A DNA stretch of 64,000 nucleotides from Cherax quadricarinatus (lineage: Eukaryota > Arthropoda > Malacostraca > Decapoda > Parastacidae). The notes under the pieces were generated by a model, which did no database searches, had not been told where the DNA came from, and saw only the letters and a list, made by a program, of their open reading frames with translations. Shown here in pieces: positions 46,986 through 58,600 of the stretch. Position numbers and translations under genes: made by a program. The stretch lies in contig NC_091372.1 of assembly GCF_038502225.1 (NCBI RefSeq), positions 5,146,200-5,210,199 of the forward strand, read 5' to 3'. The stretch's first letter is position 1, and the number at the start of each line of letters is the position of its first letter.

Positions 46986-47154
46986 CTAAAAATATTTTTT
47001 CAGCTTGAGCAGAGGCGTGACACAATGCAGTGAGAGGCAAAACAGGGCCACAGGTGAATTACAAGTAAATTGCAGGTAAATCACTGGAAAATCACGGGTA
47101 AATCTGACCCTTGGGAAGGCATCAATAATAGTGGGGGTCACACAAGATGACACG

Positions 47155-47238
47155 AAGGCTGCCACTCACCACCACCACCACTACCACAAACCACCACCAC
47201 TCACCACCACCACCACTACCACATACCACCACCACTCC
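47155..47238. repeat. (CCA)n-like simple repeat
   Basis: Imperfect CCA/CAC triplets lead into the GCA-rich tract. Confidence 0.9.
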
Positions 47239-49255
47239 AGCAACGCAGCAGCTGCTGCTGCGGCGGCAGCGGCGCAACAACTGGCCAGCAGCGGCGGCAG
47301 CCAGCTGCAAGGCGGCAGCGGCAACAGCAACGCTGGCTGCTTGGCACGGCGGAAGCATTGGCGCGGCAGCAACAGCAGCAGGCAGCAGGCAAGCAACTGC
47401 AGCGCAGCAGCGGCGGCAACGGCAGCTGCAAGCAGCGGCGGCGGCAGCAGGCGGCGGCAGCAGCGGCAACGCAGCGGCGGCAACGCAGGCGGCAACGGCA
47501 ACAGCAGCGGCGCAACTGGCGGCAACAGCGGCAGCAGGCGGCAAGCGGCTGCAACGGCTTGCGGCAGCTTGCAGGCAGCAGCAGCGGCAACGCGGCAGCA
47601 AGCAGCAGGCGCTTAACGGCAGCAACGCAGCGGCGGCAGCGCGGCGTAGCGGCAGCAACGGCAGCAGCAGGCAGCGCAGCGGAACGCGGCAACAGCAGCA
47701 CGGCAAGGCAGGCAGCAACAACCAACAACAGCAGCAGCAGCAGCGCTAACTTAACAGCAACGGCAGCAGCAACAGCCAAGCAAGCTTAACAGCACCGCGT
47801 TGGCGCAACAGCTGCAAGCAGCAACGGCAGCAGCGGCAGCGCGGCAGGCAGCAACTTAAGGCAGCAGCAGCAGCAGCGGCAGCAACAACAACGGCAGGCA
47901 GCGGCAAGCTAGCAGCAACGCAGCGGCAAGCAACAACGCAACTAACGGCAACCGCGCAGCAGCGGCAAGCAAGGCAACGGCAACTGCAACAGCGGCAGCA
48001 ACAGCAGGCAGCAGGCAACAGCAACAGCACGGCAGCAGCAGCTTAACAGGCAGCAGCAGGCGCGCAAGCAGCGGCAGCCATTGGCAGCTGGCAGGCAGCT
48101 TAGCGGCAGCAACGGGGCGGCGGCAGCAGCAGCGGCAAGGCAGCAAGCAATAGCCAGCAGTCAGCAACTTGGCAACAGCAAGGCAGCGGCGCTGTCATAA
48201 GGCAGCACGCAGCAAGCAGCGGCAGCAGCAACGGCCAGCTGGCAACGCTGGCAAGGCAACAGCAGCAGGCGGCAGCAGCAACGGCCAGCAGCGGCAGCGC
48301 AGGCAGCGGCGGCAACGCAGCTGCCAGGCAACCAGCAAGGCGGCAGCAGCACGGCAGCGGCAACGGCAACGCAGCGGCGGAAGCGGCAACAGCAGCGGCA
48401 GCGCCAGCAGCGCTGCCAGCAGGCAGCAGCAGCAGCAGGCAGCAGCAGGCACCGCAGGCAAGCGGCAGCAGCGGCGGCAACAACGGCAACAGCAGGCAGC
48501 AACGGCGCTTGGCTGGCGCGCAACGGCAACGCGCGCGGTGGCCCAGGCAGCAGCGGCAGCAGCAACGAGCAACGCTGTGGCGGCAGCAGCAGGCGGCAGG
48601 CAACGCAAGGCAAGCAACAACTTGCGCGCGGCAAGCAAGCAGGCTATGCAACAGCAACAGCAGCAGCGGCAGCAACAACAACAACGGCAGCAGCAACAGC
48701 TGCAGCAACGCAACGGCAGCAACGGCGGCAACGGAAGGCAACAGCGGCGCTGGCAGCAACAGCAAGCAACAGCAGCAGCAGCAGCGCAAGCGCAACAGCT
48801 AACAGCGGCAGCAGCAGCAACCAGCTAAGCCAGCATGCGCAGCAACAACGGCAGCAACGAGCAACAGCGCATGTAACGCTGCAGCAAGGCGCAACGGCAG
48901 CAGCAGGCAGCAAGCGCAGCAACGCGCATGCAACAGCAACGCTGCGCAGCAACAAGCAGCAGCTGCGTAACGCCAGCAACATGCAACTAACAGCAGCTCA
49001 ACGGCAACAGCAGGCAGCAAGGCAGCAAGCAACGGCGCAACAGCAGCAAGGCAGGCAGGCGGCAACAGCAAGGCGCAACGGCGGCAACAGGCAGCTGTAG
49101 CAGCGGAAGCAACAGGCAACGGCTTGGCAAGCAGCGGCAGCAGCGGCGGCAACAGCGGAACAAGGCAGCAACCGGCAGCAGCAGCGGCAAGCGCTGGCAC
49201 GGCAAGCAGCAGCGGCAGCCAGCAGCAACGGCAAGCTGCTGCTGCTACTGCTGCT
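47238..49255. repeat. About 2 kb of irregular GCA/GCG/GCAAC low-complexity DNA
   Basis: A continuous tract built from GCAGC, GCAAC, GCGGC and GGCAAG blocks with no fixed period. The plus strand is almost free of T for 2 kb (occasional CTG, CTT and CATG). Open frames of 100-230 codons occur on both strands and are Gln/Ala/Ser/Arg-rich or Leu/Cys/Ala-rich depending on frame. I see no start context, splice signal or domain, so I do not call a gene. CTGCTGCTGCTACTGCTGC near 49231 is the only run with T-rich polarity, at the right edge. Confidence 0.93.
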
Positions 49256-49349
49256 TGCCTCTCATCATAGTGGCAGTTCAACAGAACATGCTGGTCAATG
49301 ATTAAAATGCTGTGACATGGTCTAAAATGCTGGTACAATGTCTAACATG

Positions 49350-49612
49350 TTATGTATATTGACGAAAAGTTTCGCCTCCACAGCTGGCTTTTTTAGTCGA
49401 ATACTGGTGAATATAGCATTGTAGACAGTAGAAGTGGAGATAATTTTGAGGTGATCAGTCCCTCAGGCTTGATAGAAGGTCCATTAACCAGTCAGTCAAA
49501 GCTGAGTGAGGGACTGATCACCATCTTCACTATTGCTACTGTCACCGGTAATAATGGACAGTGTTCGACTATAACCTGCCGAGCAGGTGAATGTTTTCGT
49601 CAATAAAGACAC
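49350..49612. mobile_element. Imperfect fold-back element with hammerhead-like segment
   Basis: The ends ATTGACGAAAA (49358-49368) and TTTTCGTCAAT (49594-49604) are inverted. Inside, GGTGATCAGTCCCTCA near 49451 and TGAGGGACTGATCACC near 49506 pair at the centre. The minus strand at 49362-49402 has TATTCGA, CTAAAAA, AGCC, GGCGAAAC: helix I left flank and GAAAC are kept, but the core is lost. It is an old subfamily A relative. Confidence 0.7.
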
Positions 49613-49694
49613 TGGAGCATAATGCCATCCTTTATTGAACTATATAAATGGATAATAGCAATAAACAAAGGCAATATAAATAAAGTGCTGTCTG

Positions 49695-50045
49695 GTTAGA
49701 ATTTTCAGTCGATGCAGGCGATGCAAAATGCCGCCAATAAAAAGTAGGGGCGCCATTGGTACACTAAGAGAAAACATCATAAGTGTCCGGGGCCCAAAAC
49801 TGTTCAACAGCCTCCCATCAAGCATTAGGGGAATTGCCAATAAACCCCTGGCTGCCTTGAAGAGAGAGCTGGACAGATACCTAAAGTCAGTGCCGGATCA
49901 GCCGGGCTGTGGCTCGTACGTCGGACTGCGTGCGGCCAGCAGTAACAGCCTAGTTGATCAGGCCCTGATCGATCGGGAGGCCTGGTCATGGACCGGGCCG
50001 CGGGGGCGTTGATCCCCGGAATAACCTCCAGGTAACCTCCAGGTA
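49695..50045 (+). pseudogene. LINE-B ORF2 C-terminus with intact 3' end
   Basis: PIKSRGAIGTLRENIISVRG, LFNSLPSSIRGIA and LDRYLKSVPDQPGCGSYVG run in one frame to the GC-rich terminus (WTGPRGRG) and the ACCTCCAGGTAAC tail repeat at 50025-50047. The left edge is truncated. It is followed without a gap by internal sequence of another LINE-B copy, so two insertions abut. Confidence 0.85.
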
Positions 50046-50047
50046 AC

Positions 50048-51900
50048 ATAAAAAATTGATCCAGGGTTTATATACCGTCCCCCAAACCTAGATAGGGACC
50101 AAGGGAGATTACTATGGGAGGAAATTGTTAGGGCCACAAGGCACGATAATATAGAAATTCTAGGGGACTTTAACTTTATTCAGATTGATTGGAATTTCTT
50201 GACTGGGAATTTAGAATCAAATGACTTCTTGGAAGTACGTAAAGTAAAAGGACACAAGTGCAACTAATGTGACATTTTTATGGTGGCAACGTTTCGCTCT
50301 CCAGGAGCTTTGTCAAGCCGTTACAAACAGTACATGGTCACAGAGGGTATATATAGGCTCAGAGTGAGGTGCACCTCACATTACTTGCACTTGTGTCCTT
50401 TTACTTTACATATTGTCGGTAATTCTACCAACATTATAACAATCTTTCTTGGAAGTAGTTCAGGACTGTTTTTTGAAGCAGTTTGTGACAGAACCTACAA
50501 GGGGAAATAACCTTCTTGATTTGGTTCTGGCAAACAAGGAAACCCTTGTAAATATTGTAGAAATTACAGAGGAACTCGGCACAAGCGATCACAAATCAAT
50601 TACCTTTAGCATAGAATGGAAGTATGACAGTAGGGATAATTCAGTAATGGTCCCAGATTCTCGCTTAGCAGATTACAATGGGCTTAGAGATCACTTATCA
50701 TCTGTTGACTGGGGTAACGAAGAGAGCTATCAGTATGACAGCTTTCTAAATACTATACATGCTGTCCAAAGAACATTTATCCCATATAAAGAAGTTAGAT
50801 CGAATAAAAATGACCCAAAATGGATGAATAGGCTCAAATATGTTTTAGGGCAGAATGGAATTTATAGACGTATCAAAAGAGGCGAGGGTCATCTTATGAA
50901 TCAGTATATTGACATTAAGAGGGACATTAAAAAGGGGATAATAAAAGCTAAAAGGGACTATGAAATTAAAGTTGCTAGGGATTCTAAAACTAACCCAAAA
51001 AGTTTTTTCCAGGTCTATAGAACAAAAGTTAGAGATAAGATAGGTCCCCTTAAAAATAACTATGGGCACCTTACTGAGAAAGAGAATGAAATGTGCTCGA
51101 TTTTAAATAATTATTTTCTCTCAGTAATTAATTTTTATAGTGAAATGGTTATGAAACAAATAGACCGACTGAAACAATAAGTCGCCGGGTCCTGATGAGC
51201 TTTTTTCAAGGGTTCTTAAGGAATGCAAAATGGAACTCTGTGAATCATTAACTAATATTTTTAATTTATCTCTTCAAACAGGTGTAGTGTCTGATATGTG
51301 GAAGATGGCTAATGTAATTCTTATTTTTAAAGCAGGAGACAAGTCGTTACCGTCAAATTACCACCCGATAAGCCTGACCTCAATTGTAGACATATTGCTT
51401 GAGTCAATTATAGCTGAGATTATAAGAAGCCATCTGGATAAGGATAATCTGATTAATGATACTCAGCATGGATTAACGAGGGGTCGTTCTTGTCTAATTT
51501 ACTTTCTTCAGTAAAGCTTTTGGGGCTGTTGATCACGATAAGAATTTGATATTGTTTATTTAGATTTTAGTAAAGCTTTTGATAGAGTACCGCACCAAAG
51601 ACTGTTAAAGAAAGTGGCAGCTCATGGCACTGGGGGAAAAGTGCTCTCGTGGATCGAGTCATGGCTCACAGACAGGAAACAGTGTCCATAAATGGGATTA
51701 AATTCGAGTGGGGATCTGTAACAAGTGGCGTTTCACAGGAATTAGTCTTGGGCCCGTTGTTGTTTATAATATATATCAATGACCTTGATGAGGGAATTAC
51801 AAGTGATATGAGCAAATTCGCCGATGACACAAAGACAGCTAGGATAATTGATTCAAACGTAGATATCAGGGAACTTCAGGAGGATTTAGACAAACTCAAT
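50048..51900 (+). pseudogene. LINE-B copy 1: endonuclease and reverse transcriptase, broken
   Basis: The order is EEP endonuclease C-terminal half (FIYRPPN, LGDFNF near 50170, TSDHKSITF near 50582), linker, then reverse transcriptase (NYHPISLTS, QHGLTRGRSC, LDFSKAFDRVPH at 51560-51600, a degraded motif B SGVSQELVLGP, KFADD near 51820). An insertion at 50238-50445 interrupts the endonuclease. Further defects are a stop at 51178, a stop at 51512 with a partial duplication of AGTAAAGCTTTTG, and frame changes. It ends abruptly at about 51900 where ORF1-type sequence begins. Codon use is AT-rich. It is a dead element. Confidence 0.85.
50238..50445. mobile_element. Hammerhead-like element, subfamily C, 12-bp target duplication, inside a LINE
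   Basis: TTCTTGGAAGTA at 50226-50237 is repeated at 50446-50457. The element has perfect 25-bp inverted repeats at 50239-50263 and 50385-50409, then a short right tail ending ATTATAACAATC. Taking out the element plus one duplicate leaves the surrounding LINE frame continuous, as in the sister copy at 53160. The minus strand at 50283-50321 shows GGC, TTGACAA, a GCTC/GAGC helix, GAAACGTT, GCC. GTGAGGTGCACCTCAC at 50364-50379 is a perfect palindrome. There is no coding capacity. Confidence 0.88.
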
Positions 51901-52520
51901 CAAGAAGACGAATGGAAAGATAGAAACGATGAAGAGACTGCTGTGGAAACTGTTATGGAAACATCTAATGCATTCTCTGTGCTACCCAACGAATGTGAGT
52001 CGACTACTGGAAACGTCACGACGAACGACACCAAGGAAGGTAAGAATATTGTTGTTGGGGATAGCCAGGTTAGATACATGGACAGGGCCTTCTGCTTGAA
52101 GGACAGGAGGAGGAGACAGAGGGTTTGCTTTCCTGGGGCTGGGATGGAGGACATTGTTAGCCGGCTTGACATCATAAACGGTAATGGGATCAATCCTATT
52201 ATTTGCCTCAGTGCTGGAGGCAACGATGTAGGCAAGCATATAGGACAGCTATAGACATAATTAAGAAGAAGGGGGGGTGCCCTGTTGTATGTGGCATTTT
52301 GCCAAGAAGGGGTGTTGGAAATGAATGACTGTCCAGAGCAATTGGTATTAATTGTTGGCTGGATAAACACTAAGGATAATGCAGTACCATTTATTGACAA
52401 CTGGGACAACTTCTATGGCCGAAATGACATGTATGCCAGGGATGGGGTCCACTTATCCAGGGCAGGTGTGGGTTTTCTTGCTAGCTCAGTTGAGGGGGTT
52501 GTTAGGACTTTAAACTAGTA
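51900..52520 (+). pseudogene. LINE-B copy 2 ORF1: SGNH/GDSL esterase-like domain, broken
   Basis: The frame reads TSNAFSVLPNE, then VVGDSQVRYMDRAF (block I, GDS), LSAGGNDVGKHIG (block III, GxND). After a frame break near 52254 it continues as VPFIDNWDNFYGR and ARDGVHLSRAGVG (block V, DxxH). This order of GDS, GGND and DGVH is that of SGNH hydrolases, which are found in ORF1 of some CR1-clade LINEs, where they are thought to help bind lipid or RNA. The likely nucleophile Ser and the His are visible. The N-terminus is missing: the copy starts inside another LINE at about 51900. Confidence 0.8.
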
Positions 52521-52529
52521 TTAGTTAGA

Positions 52530-53735
52530 GGTATGGGTTTAGAAATGATAAATAATGAGTATGGATATATTGACTTATGCTCTGATATTAAGAATCTTAA
52601 TAGTAACTGTCATGGAGTAACTCTGGGTAATGATAATTTCAGAAATTGTGTAAAAACAAAGATGAATATGAAAAATGTGCAGAAGAAAAAATATATGATG
52701 GTATTTTATTCTAACAGTCGAAGTGCAAGAAATAAGATTAATGAACTACGTTTGGTAGCATGTGCTGGGAACTTTGATGTCATTGCATTAACTGAAACGT
52801 AGTATGATTGCTGAGTGTAATATTCAAGGGTTTAAGTTGTTCCATGTGGATAGATGTAATGGGAAGGGGGAGGAGTTGCATTATATGTTCGAGAGAATAT
52901 TAACTGTTGCATAAAAACAGGTATAAAAATAGATGGAACAGTAACAGAATCTGTTTCGGTAGAGTTTGTAGAAGGCCAAGAAAAACTAATTCTAGGTGTA
53001 ATATGCCGACCTCCAGGTTTGGATCACGATAGAGGGAGACTTCTTTGGGACGAAATTGTTAGGGCTTCTAGTCTCAATAACATAGTGATAGTAGGTGATT
53101 TTAACTTTAGTAAAATTGGCTGGAATTCTTTGACCGGTAATCTGGAGTCCAGTGACTTTATGGAAACTGTTCAGGACTGTTTTCTGAAGCAGTGTGTAAC
53201 AGAGCCTACCAGGGGTAATAATTTGCTAGACCTACTCTTGTCAAATAAGGAAACACTCGTAAATAATCTGGAGATCACTGAAGAGCTTGGCGCAAGTGAT
53301 CACAAATCCATCACTTTTATCATTAACTGGGAATACAAGAATAATGATAATACGGTAAAAATCCCTGATTTTCGTTCTGCCGATTATAATGGACTTAGGG
53401 AACACCTGTCAAATCTCGATTTGGGTTATCTAGCTAATGATTCTATTGACGATGATCATACTCATGATTACGAAGGGATCTCCATTTGTGAGTTCTTTCT
53501 TAATAATGTACTCCGTGCCCAGAGTACATACATTCCCCAGAGAGAAATTAGGTCTAATAATAACGATTCCAAATGGGTCAACAGGAGGCTAAAGCATCTA
53601 ATAGGGGAGAAAATTGGAATTTATAGGCGCATCAGAAAAGGAGAGGTTAACCTTACTGACCAATATGTTCAGCTTAAAAGAGAAGTAAAAAGGGGGATTA
53701 GAAAGGCTAAACGTGACTATGAAATTAGAGTTGTT
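52530..53735 (+). pseudogene. LINE-B copy 2 ORF2: endonuclease domain, truncated
   Basis: The endonuclease begins near 52690 with VFYSNSRSARNKINELR and VIALTET, containing the catalytic Glu; a stop follows at 52800. The frame recovers as LYVRENINC, ICRPPGLD, IVIVGDFNFSKIGW near 53090 and ASDHKSITF near 53300, so the three catalytic blocks (ET, GDFN, SDH) are all present. The linker (KREVKRGIRKAKRDYEIR) ends at about 53735, where a hammerhead-like element starts. No reverse transcriptase follows. With 51900-52520 it represents the 5' two thirds of one element. Confidence 0.85.
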
Positions 53736-53838
53736 AAATTAGACACATGTGCAACTCTTGGGTATCTTTATTGAGGAAATGTTTCGCCACACAGTGGCTT
53801 CATCAGTCCACACAAAGGAGAAACTTGATTACTGTGAT
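53733..53838 (-). mobile_element. Hammerhead-like element, subfamily B, truncated
   Basis: It begins GTTAAATTAGACACATGTGC, the family's start. The minus strand at 53772-53815 reads TGTGGA, CTGATGA, a GCCAC/GTGGC helix, GAAACATTT, CCTCA: an intact core with five of six helix I pairs. The right half is absent; sequence passes into a tandem repeat at 53838, so no target duplication can be seen. Confidence 0.75.
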
Positions 53839-53965
53839 TACGATGCCTGGTATGAAGTATACCAGCTGGTATGAGGTAAACCATTTATAATGTGATTATG
53901 ATGTCTGGTATGAGGTATACCAGTTATACTGTGATTATGATGCCTGGTATGAGGGTCAGTTACAA
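53838..53965. repeat. Imperfect short tandem repeat (ATGCCTGGTATGAGGTATAC)
   Basis: Three irregular units of roughly 40-60 bp share GTGATTATGAT and CTGGTATGAGGTATACCAG. GGTATACC is palindromic within each unit. Confidence 0.75.
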
Positions 53966-54065
53966 TACGGGCAAGAGAACCATCAATGACGCTGCTCTCT
54001 CGTACTTTCACTAACTTTCCCAACGCTGCGAGCTTCAGGCTTTAGGAGAAACTGTCAGAGACGGA

Positions 54066-54230
54066 ACCTACACCACCAGGAGACACAGCTACGATACACA
54101 TTCTTACTACAGTACTAGAGGGAGCCTACACCACCACAAGACACAGCTACGATACACATTCTTACTACAGTACTAGAGGGAGCCTACACCACCAGGAGAC
54201 ACAGCTACGATACATATTCTTACTATAGCT
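54066..54230. repeat. 58-bp tandem repeat, nearly three units
   Basis: Units share GACACAGCTACGATACA and ACTACAGTACTAGAGGGAG. 54230-54478 is unique sequence with no gene that I can support. Confidence 0.9.
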
Positions 54231-54477
54231 CCAGTGCAGCACAACTATTGAACGAGTGATGGTGAATGTGTTTCGTTGTCGTGAAGGTGCCATATAATCC
54301 CCACCACCGACGTAAGGGGGTTAAAAAGAGCCTGGGGAATGTGAGGTAATTAGGGTGGATCAATCAAGCGACACAGATGGAAGTTGAAGGCACAGATGAA
54401 CAATAATACATTTACAAGCTTGGTATTGTAAGGGTAACTCACTAGACCAGGGGATCTTAACCGGGAATATCCATATC

Positions 54478-54556
54478 CCATGGGGGTTTGGGACTAAATA
54501 ATGGGGGTTTGGGACTAAATAATGGGGGTTTGGGACTAAATAATGGGGGCATGGGA
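54478..54556. repeat. 21-bp tandem repeat (GGGGGTTTGGGACTAAATAA)
   Basis: About three and a half units, nearly identical. Confidence 0.9.
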
Positions 54557-54667
54557 CTCCATTTCTGAACAATTTTAAAAAACAAGTTGTTAGACTAGAA
54601 TAAACTATCAGCTGTTCTGCTGCTTGCTATCCATATGTTATGGACATCTTTTCAAGTCACTCTGCTA

Positions 54668-54903
54668 TCTAATAGTACTGGTGTAGTCATACTGGTAACT
54701 AATAGTACTGGTGTAGTCATACTGGTAACTAATAGTACTGGTGTAGTCATACTGGTAACTAATAGTACTGGTGTAGTCATACTGGTAACTAATAGTACTG
54801 GTGTAGTCATACTGGTAACTAATAGTACTGGTGTAGTCATACTGGTAACTAATAGTACTGGTGTAGTCATACTGGTAACTAATAGTACTGGTGTAGTCAT
54901 AAT
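54668..54903. repeat. 30-bp array, left part (GTGTAG variant)
   Basis: Eight identical units of AATAGTACTGGTGTAGTCAT plus ACTGGTAACT. The related array resumes at 55649 on the far side of a LINE insertion, with GTAAAG in place of GTGTAG. Confidence 0.95.
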
Positions 54904-55648
54904 GTGAGGGACCTGGGAGTAGTAATGTCTGAAGATCTCACTTTCAAGGATCACAACAGTGCCACGATCACAATGCAAAGAAAATGATAGGATGGATAAT
55001 GAGAACGTTCAAAACGAGAGATGCCAAGCCAATAATGATAATTTTCAATTCACTTGTCCTCTCTAGGCTGGAATACTGCTGTACATTAACATCTCCATTC
55101 AAAGCAGGTGAAATTGCAGAAAGTGTACAGAGATCCTTTACTGCACGTATAAGTTCTGTCAAGCACCTTAACTACTGGGAACGCTTGGAAGCACTTGACT
55201 TGTACTCGTTGGAACGCAGGAGGGAGAGATATATCATAATCTACACTTGGAAAATCTTGGAAGGAATGGTCCCTATTCTGCATACAGAAATCACTCCCTA
55301 CGGAAGTAAAAGACTGGGCAGGCGATGCAAAATACCCACAATTAAAAGTAGGGGCGCCATTGGTACACTAAGAGAAAACACCATAAGTGTTCGGGGCCCA
55401 AGACTGTTCAACAGCCTCCCACCAAGCATAAGGGGAATTACCAATAGGCCCCTGGCTGCCTTCAAGAGAGAGCTGGACAGATACCCAAAGTCAGTGCCGG
55501 ATCAGCCGGGCTGTGGTTCGTACGTTGGACTACGTGCGGCCAGCAGTAACAGCCTGGTTAATCAGGCCCTAATCCACCGGGAGGCCTGGTCGTGGACCGG
55601 GCCGCGGGGGTGTTGATCCCCGGAATAACCTCCAGGTAGACTCCAGGT
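54904..55648 (+). pseudogene. LINE-B ORF2 C-terminal insertion inside the 30-bp array
   Basis: It encodes VMSEDLTFKDHN, then (after a stop near 54985) GWIMRTFKTRDAKPI, LEYCCTLTSPFKAGEI, LYSLERRRERYIIIYTWKIL, LFNSLPPSIRGITNR and LDRYPKSVPDQPGCG, through to the GC-rich terminus. It is a typical 5'-truncated LINE. The last array unit to the left (AATAGTACTGGTGTAGTCAT) and the first to the right (AATAGTACTGGTATAGTCAT) differ by one base and may be the target duplication, though in a repeat this cannot be certain. Confidence 0.85.
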
Positions 55649-58600
55649 AATAGTACTGGTATAGTCATACTGGTACCGAACAGTACTAGTAAAGTCATAC
55701 TGGTACCTTATAGGACTGGTAAAATCATACTGGTACCTAACAGGACTGGTAAAGTCATACTGGTACCTAACAGGACTGGTAAAGTCATACTGGTACCTAA
55801 TAGTACTGGTAAAGTCATACTGGTACCTAACAGTACTGGTAAAGTCATACTGGTACCTAATAGTACTGGTAAAGTCATACTGGTACCTAACAGTACTGGT
55901 AAAGTCATACTGGTACCTAACAGGACTGGTAAAGTCATACTGGTACCTAATAGTACTGGTAAAGTCATATTGGTACCTAACAGGACTGGTAATTCATACT
56001 GGTACCTAATAGTACTGGTAAAGTCATACTGGTATCTAACAGTACTGGTAAAGTCATACTGGTACCTAACAGTACTGGTAAAGTCATACTGGTACCTAAC
56101 AGTACTGGTAAAGTCATACTGGTACCTAACAGTACTGGTAAAGTCATACTGGTACCTAACAGTACTGGTAAAGTCATACTGGTACCTAACAGTACTGGTA
56201 AAGTCATACTGGTACCTAACAGTACTGGTAAAGTCATACTGGTACCTAACAGTACTGGTAAAGTCATACTGGTACCTAACAGTACTGGTAAAGTCATACT
56301 GGTACCTAACAGTACTGGTAAAGTCATACTGGTACCTAACAGTACTGGTAAAGTCATACTGGTACCTAACAGTACTGGTAAAGTCATACTGGTACCTAAC
56401 AGTACTGGTAAAGTCATACTGGTACCTAATAGTACTGGTAAAGTCATACTGGTACCTAACAGTACTGGTAAAGTCATACTGGTACCTAACAGTACTGGTA
56501 AAGTCATACTGGTACCTAATAGTACTGGTAAAGTCATACTGGTACCGAACAGTACTGGTAAAGTCATACTGGTACCTAACAGGACTGGTAAAGTCATACT
56601 GGTACCTAATAGTACTGGTAAAGTCATACTGGTACCTAACACGACTGGTAAAGTCATACTGGTACCTAACAGGACTGGTAAAGTCATACTGGTACCTAAC
56701 AGTACTGGTAAAGTCATACTGGTAACTAACACGACTGGTAAAGTCATACTGGTACCTAATAGTACTGGTAAAGTCATACTGGTACCTAACAGTACTGGTA
56801 AAGTCATACTGGTACCTAATAGTACTGGTAAAGTCATACTGGTACCTAACAGTACTGGTAAAGTCATACTGGTACCTAACACGACTGGTAAAGTCATACT
56901 GGTACCTAACAGTACTGGTAAAGTCATACTGGTACCTAACACGACTGGTAAAGTCATACTGGTACCTAACAGTACTGGTAAAGTCATACTGGTACCTAAC
57001 AGTACTGGTAAAGTCATACTGGTACCTAACAGGACTGGTAAAGTCATACTGGTACCTAACAGTACTGGTAAAGTCATACTGGTACCTAACACGACTGGTA
57101 AAGTCATACTGGTACCTAATAGTACTGGTAAAGTCATACTGGTACCTAACAGGACTGGTAAAGTCATACTGGTACCTAATAGTACTGGTAAAGTCATACT
57201 GGTACCTAACAGTACTGGTAAAGTCATACTGGTAACTAACACGACTGGTAAAGTCATACTGGTACCTAACAGGACTGGTAAAGTCATACTGGTACCTAAC
57301 AGTACTGGTAAAGTCATACTGGTAACTAACACGACTGGTAAAGTCATACTGGTACCTAACAGTACTGGTAAAGTCATACTGGTACCTAACACGACTGGTA
57401 AAGTCATACTGGTACCTAACAGTACTGGTAAAGTCATACTGGTACCTAACAGTACTGGTAAAGTCATACTGGTACCTAACAGGACTGGTAAAGTCATACT
57501 GGTACCTAACAGTACTGGTAAAGTCATACTGGTAACTAACACGACTGGTAAAGTCATACTGGTACCTAATAGTACTGGTAAAGTCATACTGGTACCTAAC
57601 AGTACTGGTAAAGTCATACTGGTACCTAACAGTACTGGTAAAGTCATACTGGTAACTAACACGACTGGTAAAGTCATACTGGTACCTAATAGTACTGGTA
57701 AAGTCATACTGGTACCTAACAGTACTGGTAAAGTCGTACTGGTACCTAACACGACTGGTAAAGTCATACTGGTACCTAACAGTACTGGTAAAGTCATACT
57801 GGTACCTAACAGTACTGGTAAAGTCATACTGGTAACTAACACGACTGGTAAAGTCATACTGGTACCTAACAGTACTGGTAAAGTCATACTGGTACCTAAC
57901 AGGACTGGTAAAGTCATACTGGTACCTAACAGTACTGGTAAAGTCATACTGGTACCTAACAGTACTGGTAAAGTCATACTGGTACCTAATAGTACTGGTA
58001 AAGTCATACTGGTACCTAACAGTACTGGTAAAGTCATACTGGTACCTAACAGTACTGGTAAAGTCATACTGGTACCTAACAGTACTGGTAAAGTCATACT
58101 GGTACCTAACAGTACTGGTAAAGTCATACTGGTACCTAACAGTACTGGTAAAGTCATACTGGTACCTAACAGTACTGGTAAAGTCATACTGGTACCTAAC
58201 AGTACTGGTAAAGTCATACTGGTACCTAACAGTACTGGTAAAGTCATACTGGTACCTAACAGTACTGGTAAAGTCATACTGGTAACGAACACGACTGGTA
58301 AAGTCATACTGGTACCTAATAGTACTGGTAAAGTCATACTGGTACCTAACAGTACTGGTAAAGTCATACTGGTAACTAACACGACTGGTAAAGTCATACT
58401 GGTACCTAACAGGACTGGTAAAGTCATACTGGTACCTAATAGTACTGGTAGCCATACTGGTACCTAACAGTACTGGTAAAGTCATACTGGTAACTAACAC
58501 GACTGGTAAAGTCATACTGGTACCTAACAGGACTGGTAAAGTCATACTGGTACCTAATAGTACTGGTGAAGTCATACTGGTACCTAACAGTACTGGTAAA

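Noticed and set aside
47122..49338. Many Leu/Cys/Ala-rich and Gln/Ala/Ser-rich frames on both strands
   Set aside because: They arise from the GCA/GCG-rich tract, overlap each other in several frames, and lack any domain or flanking gene structure.
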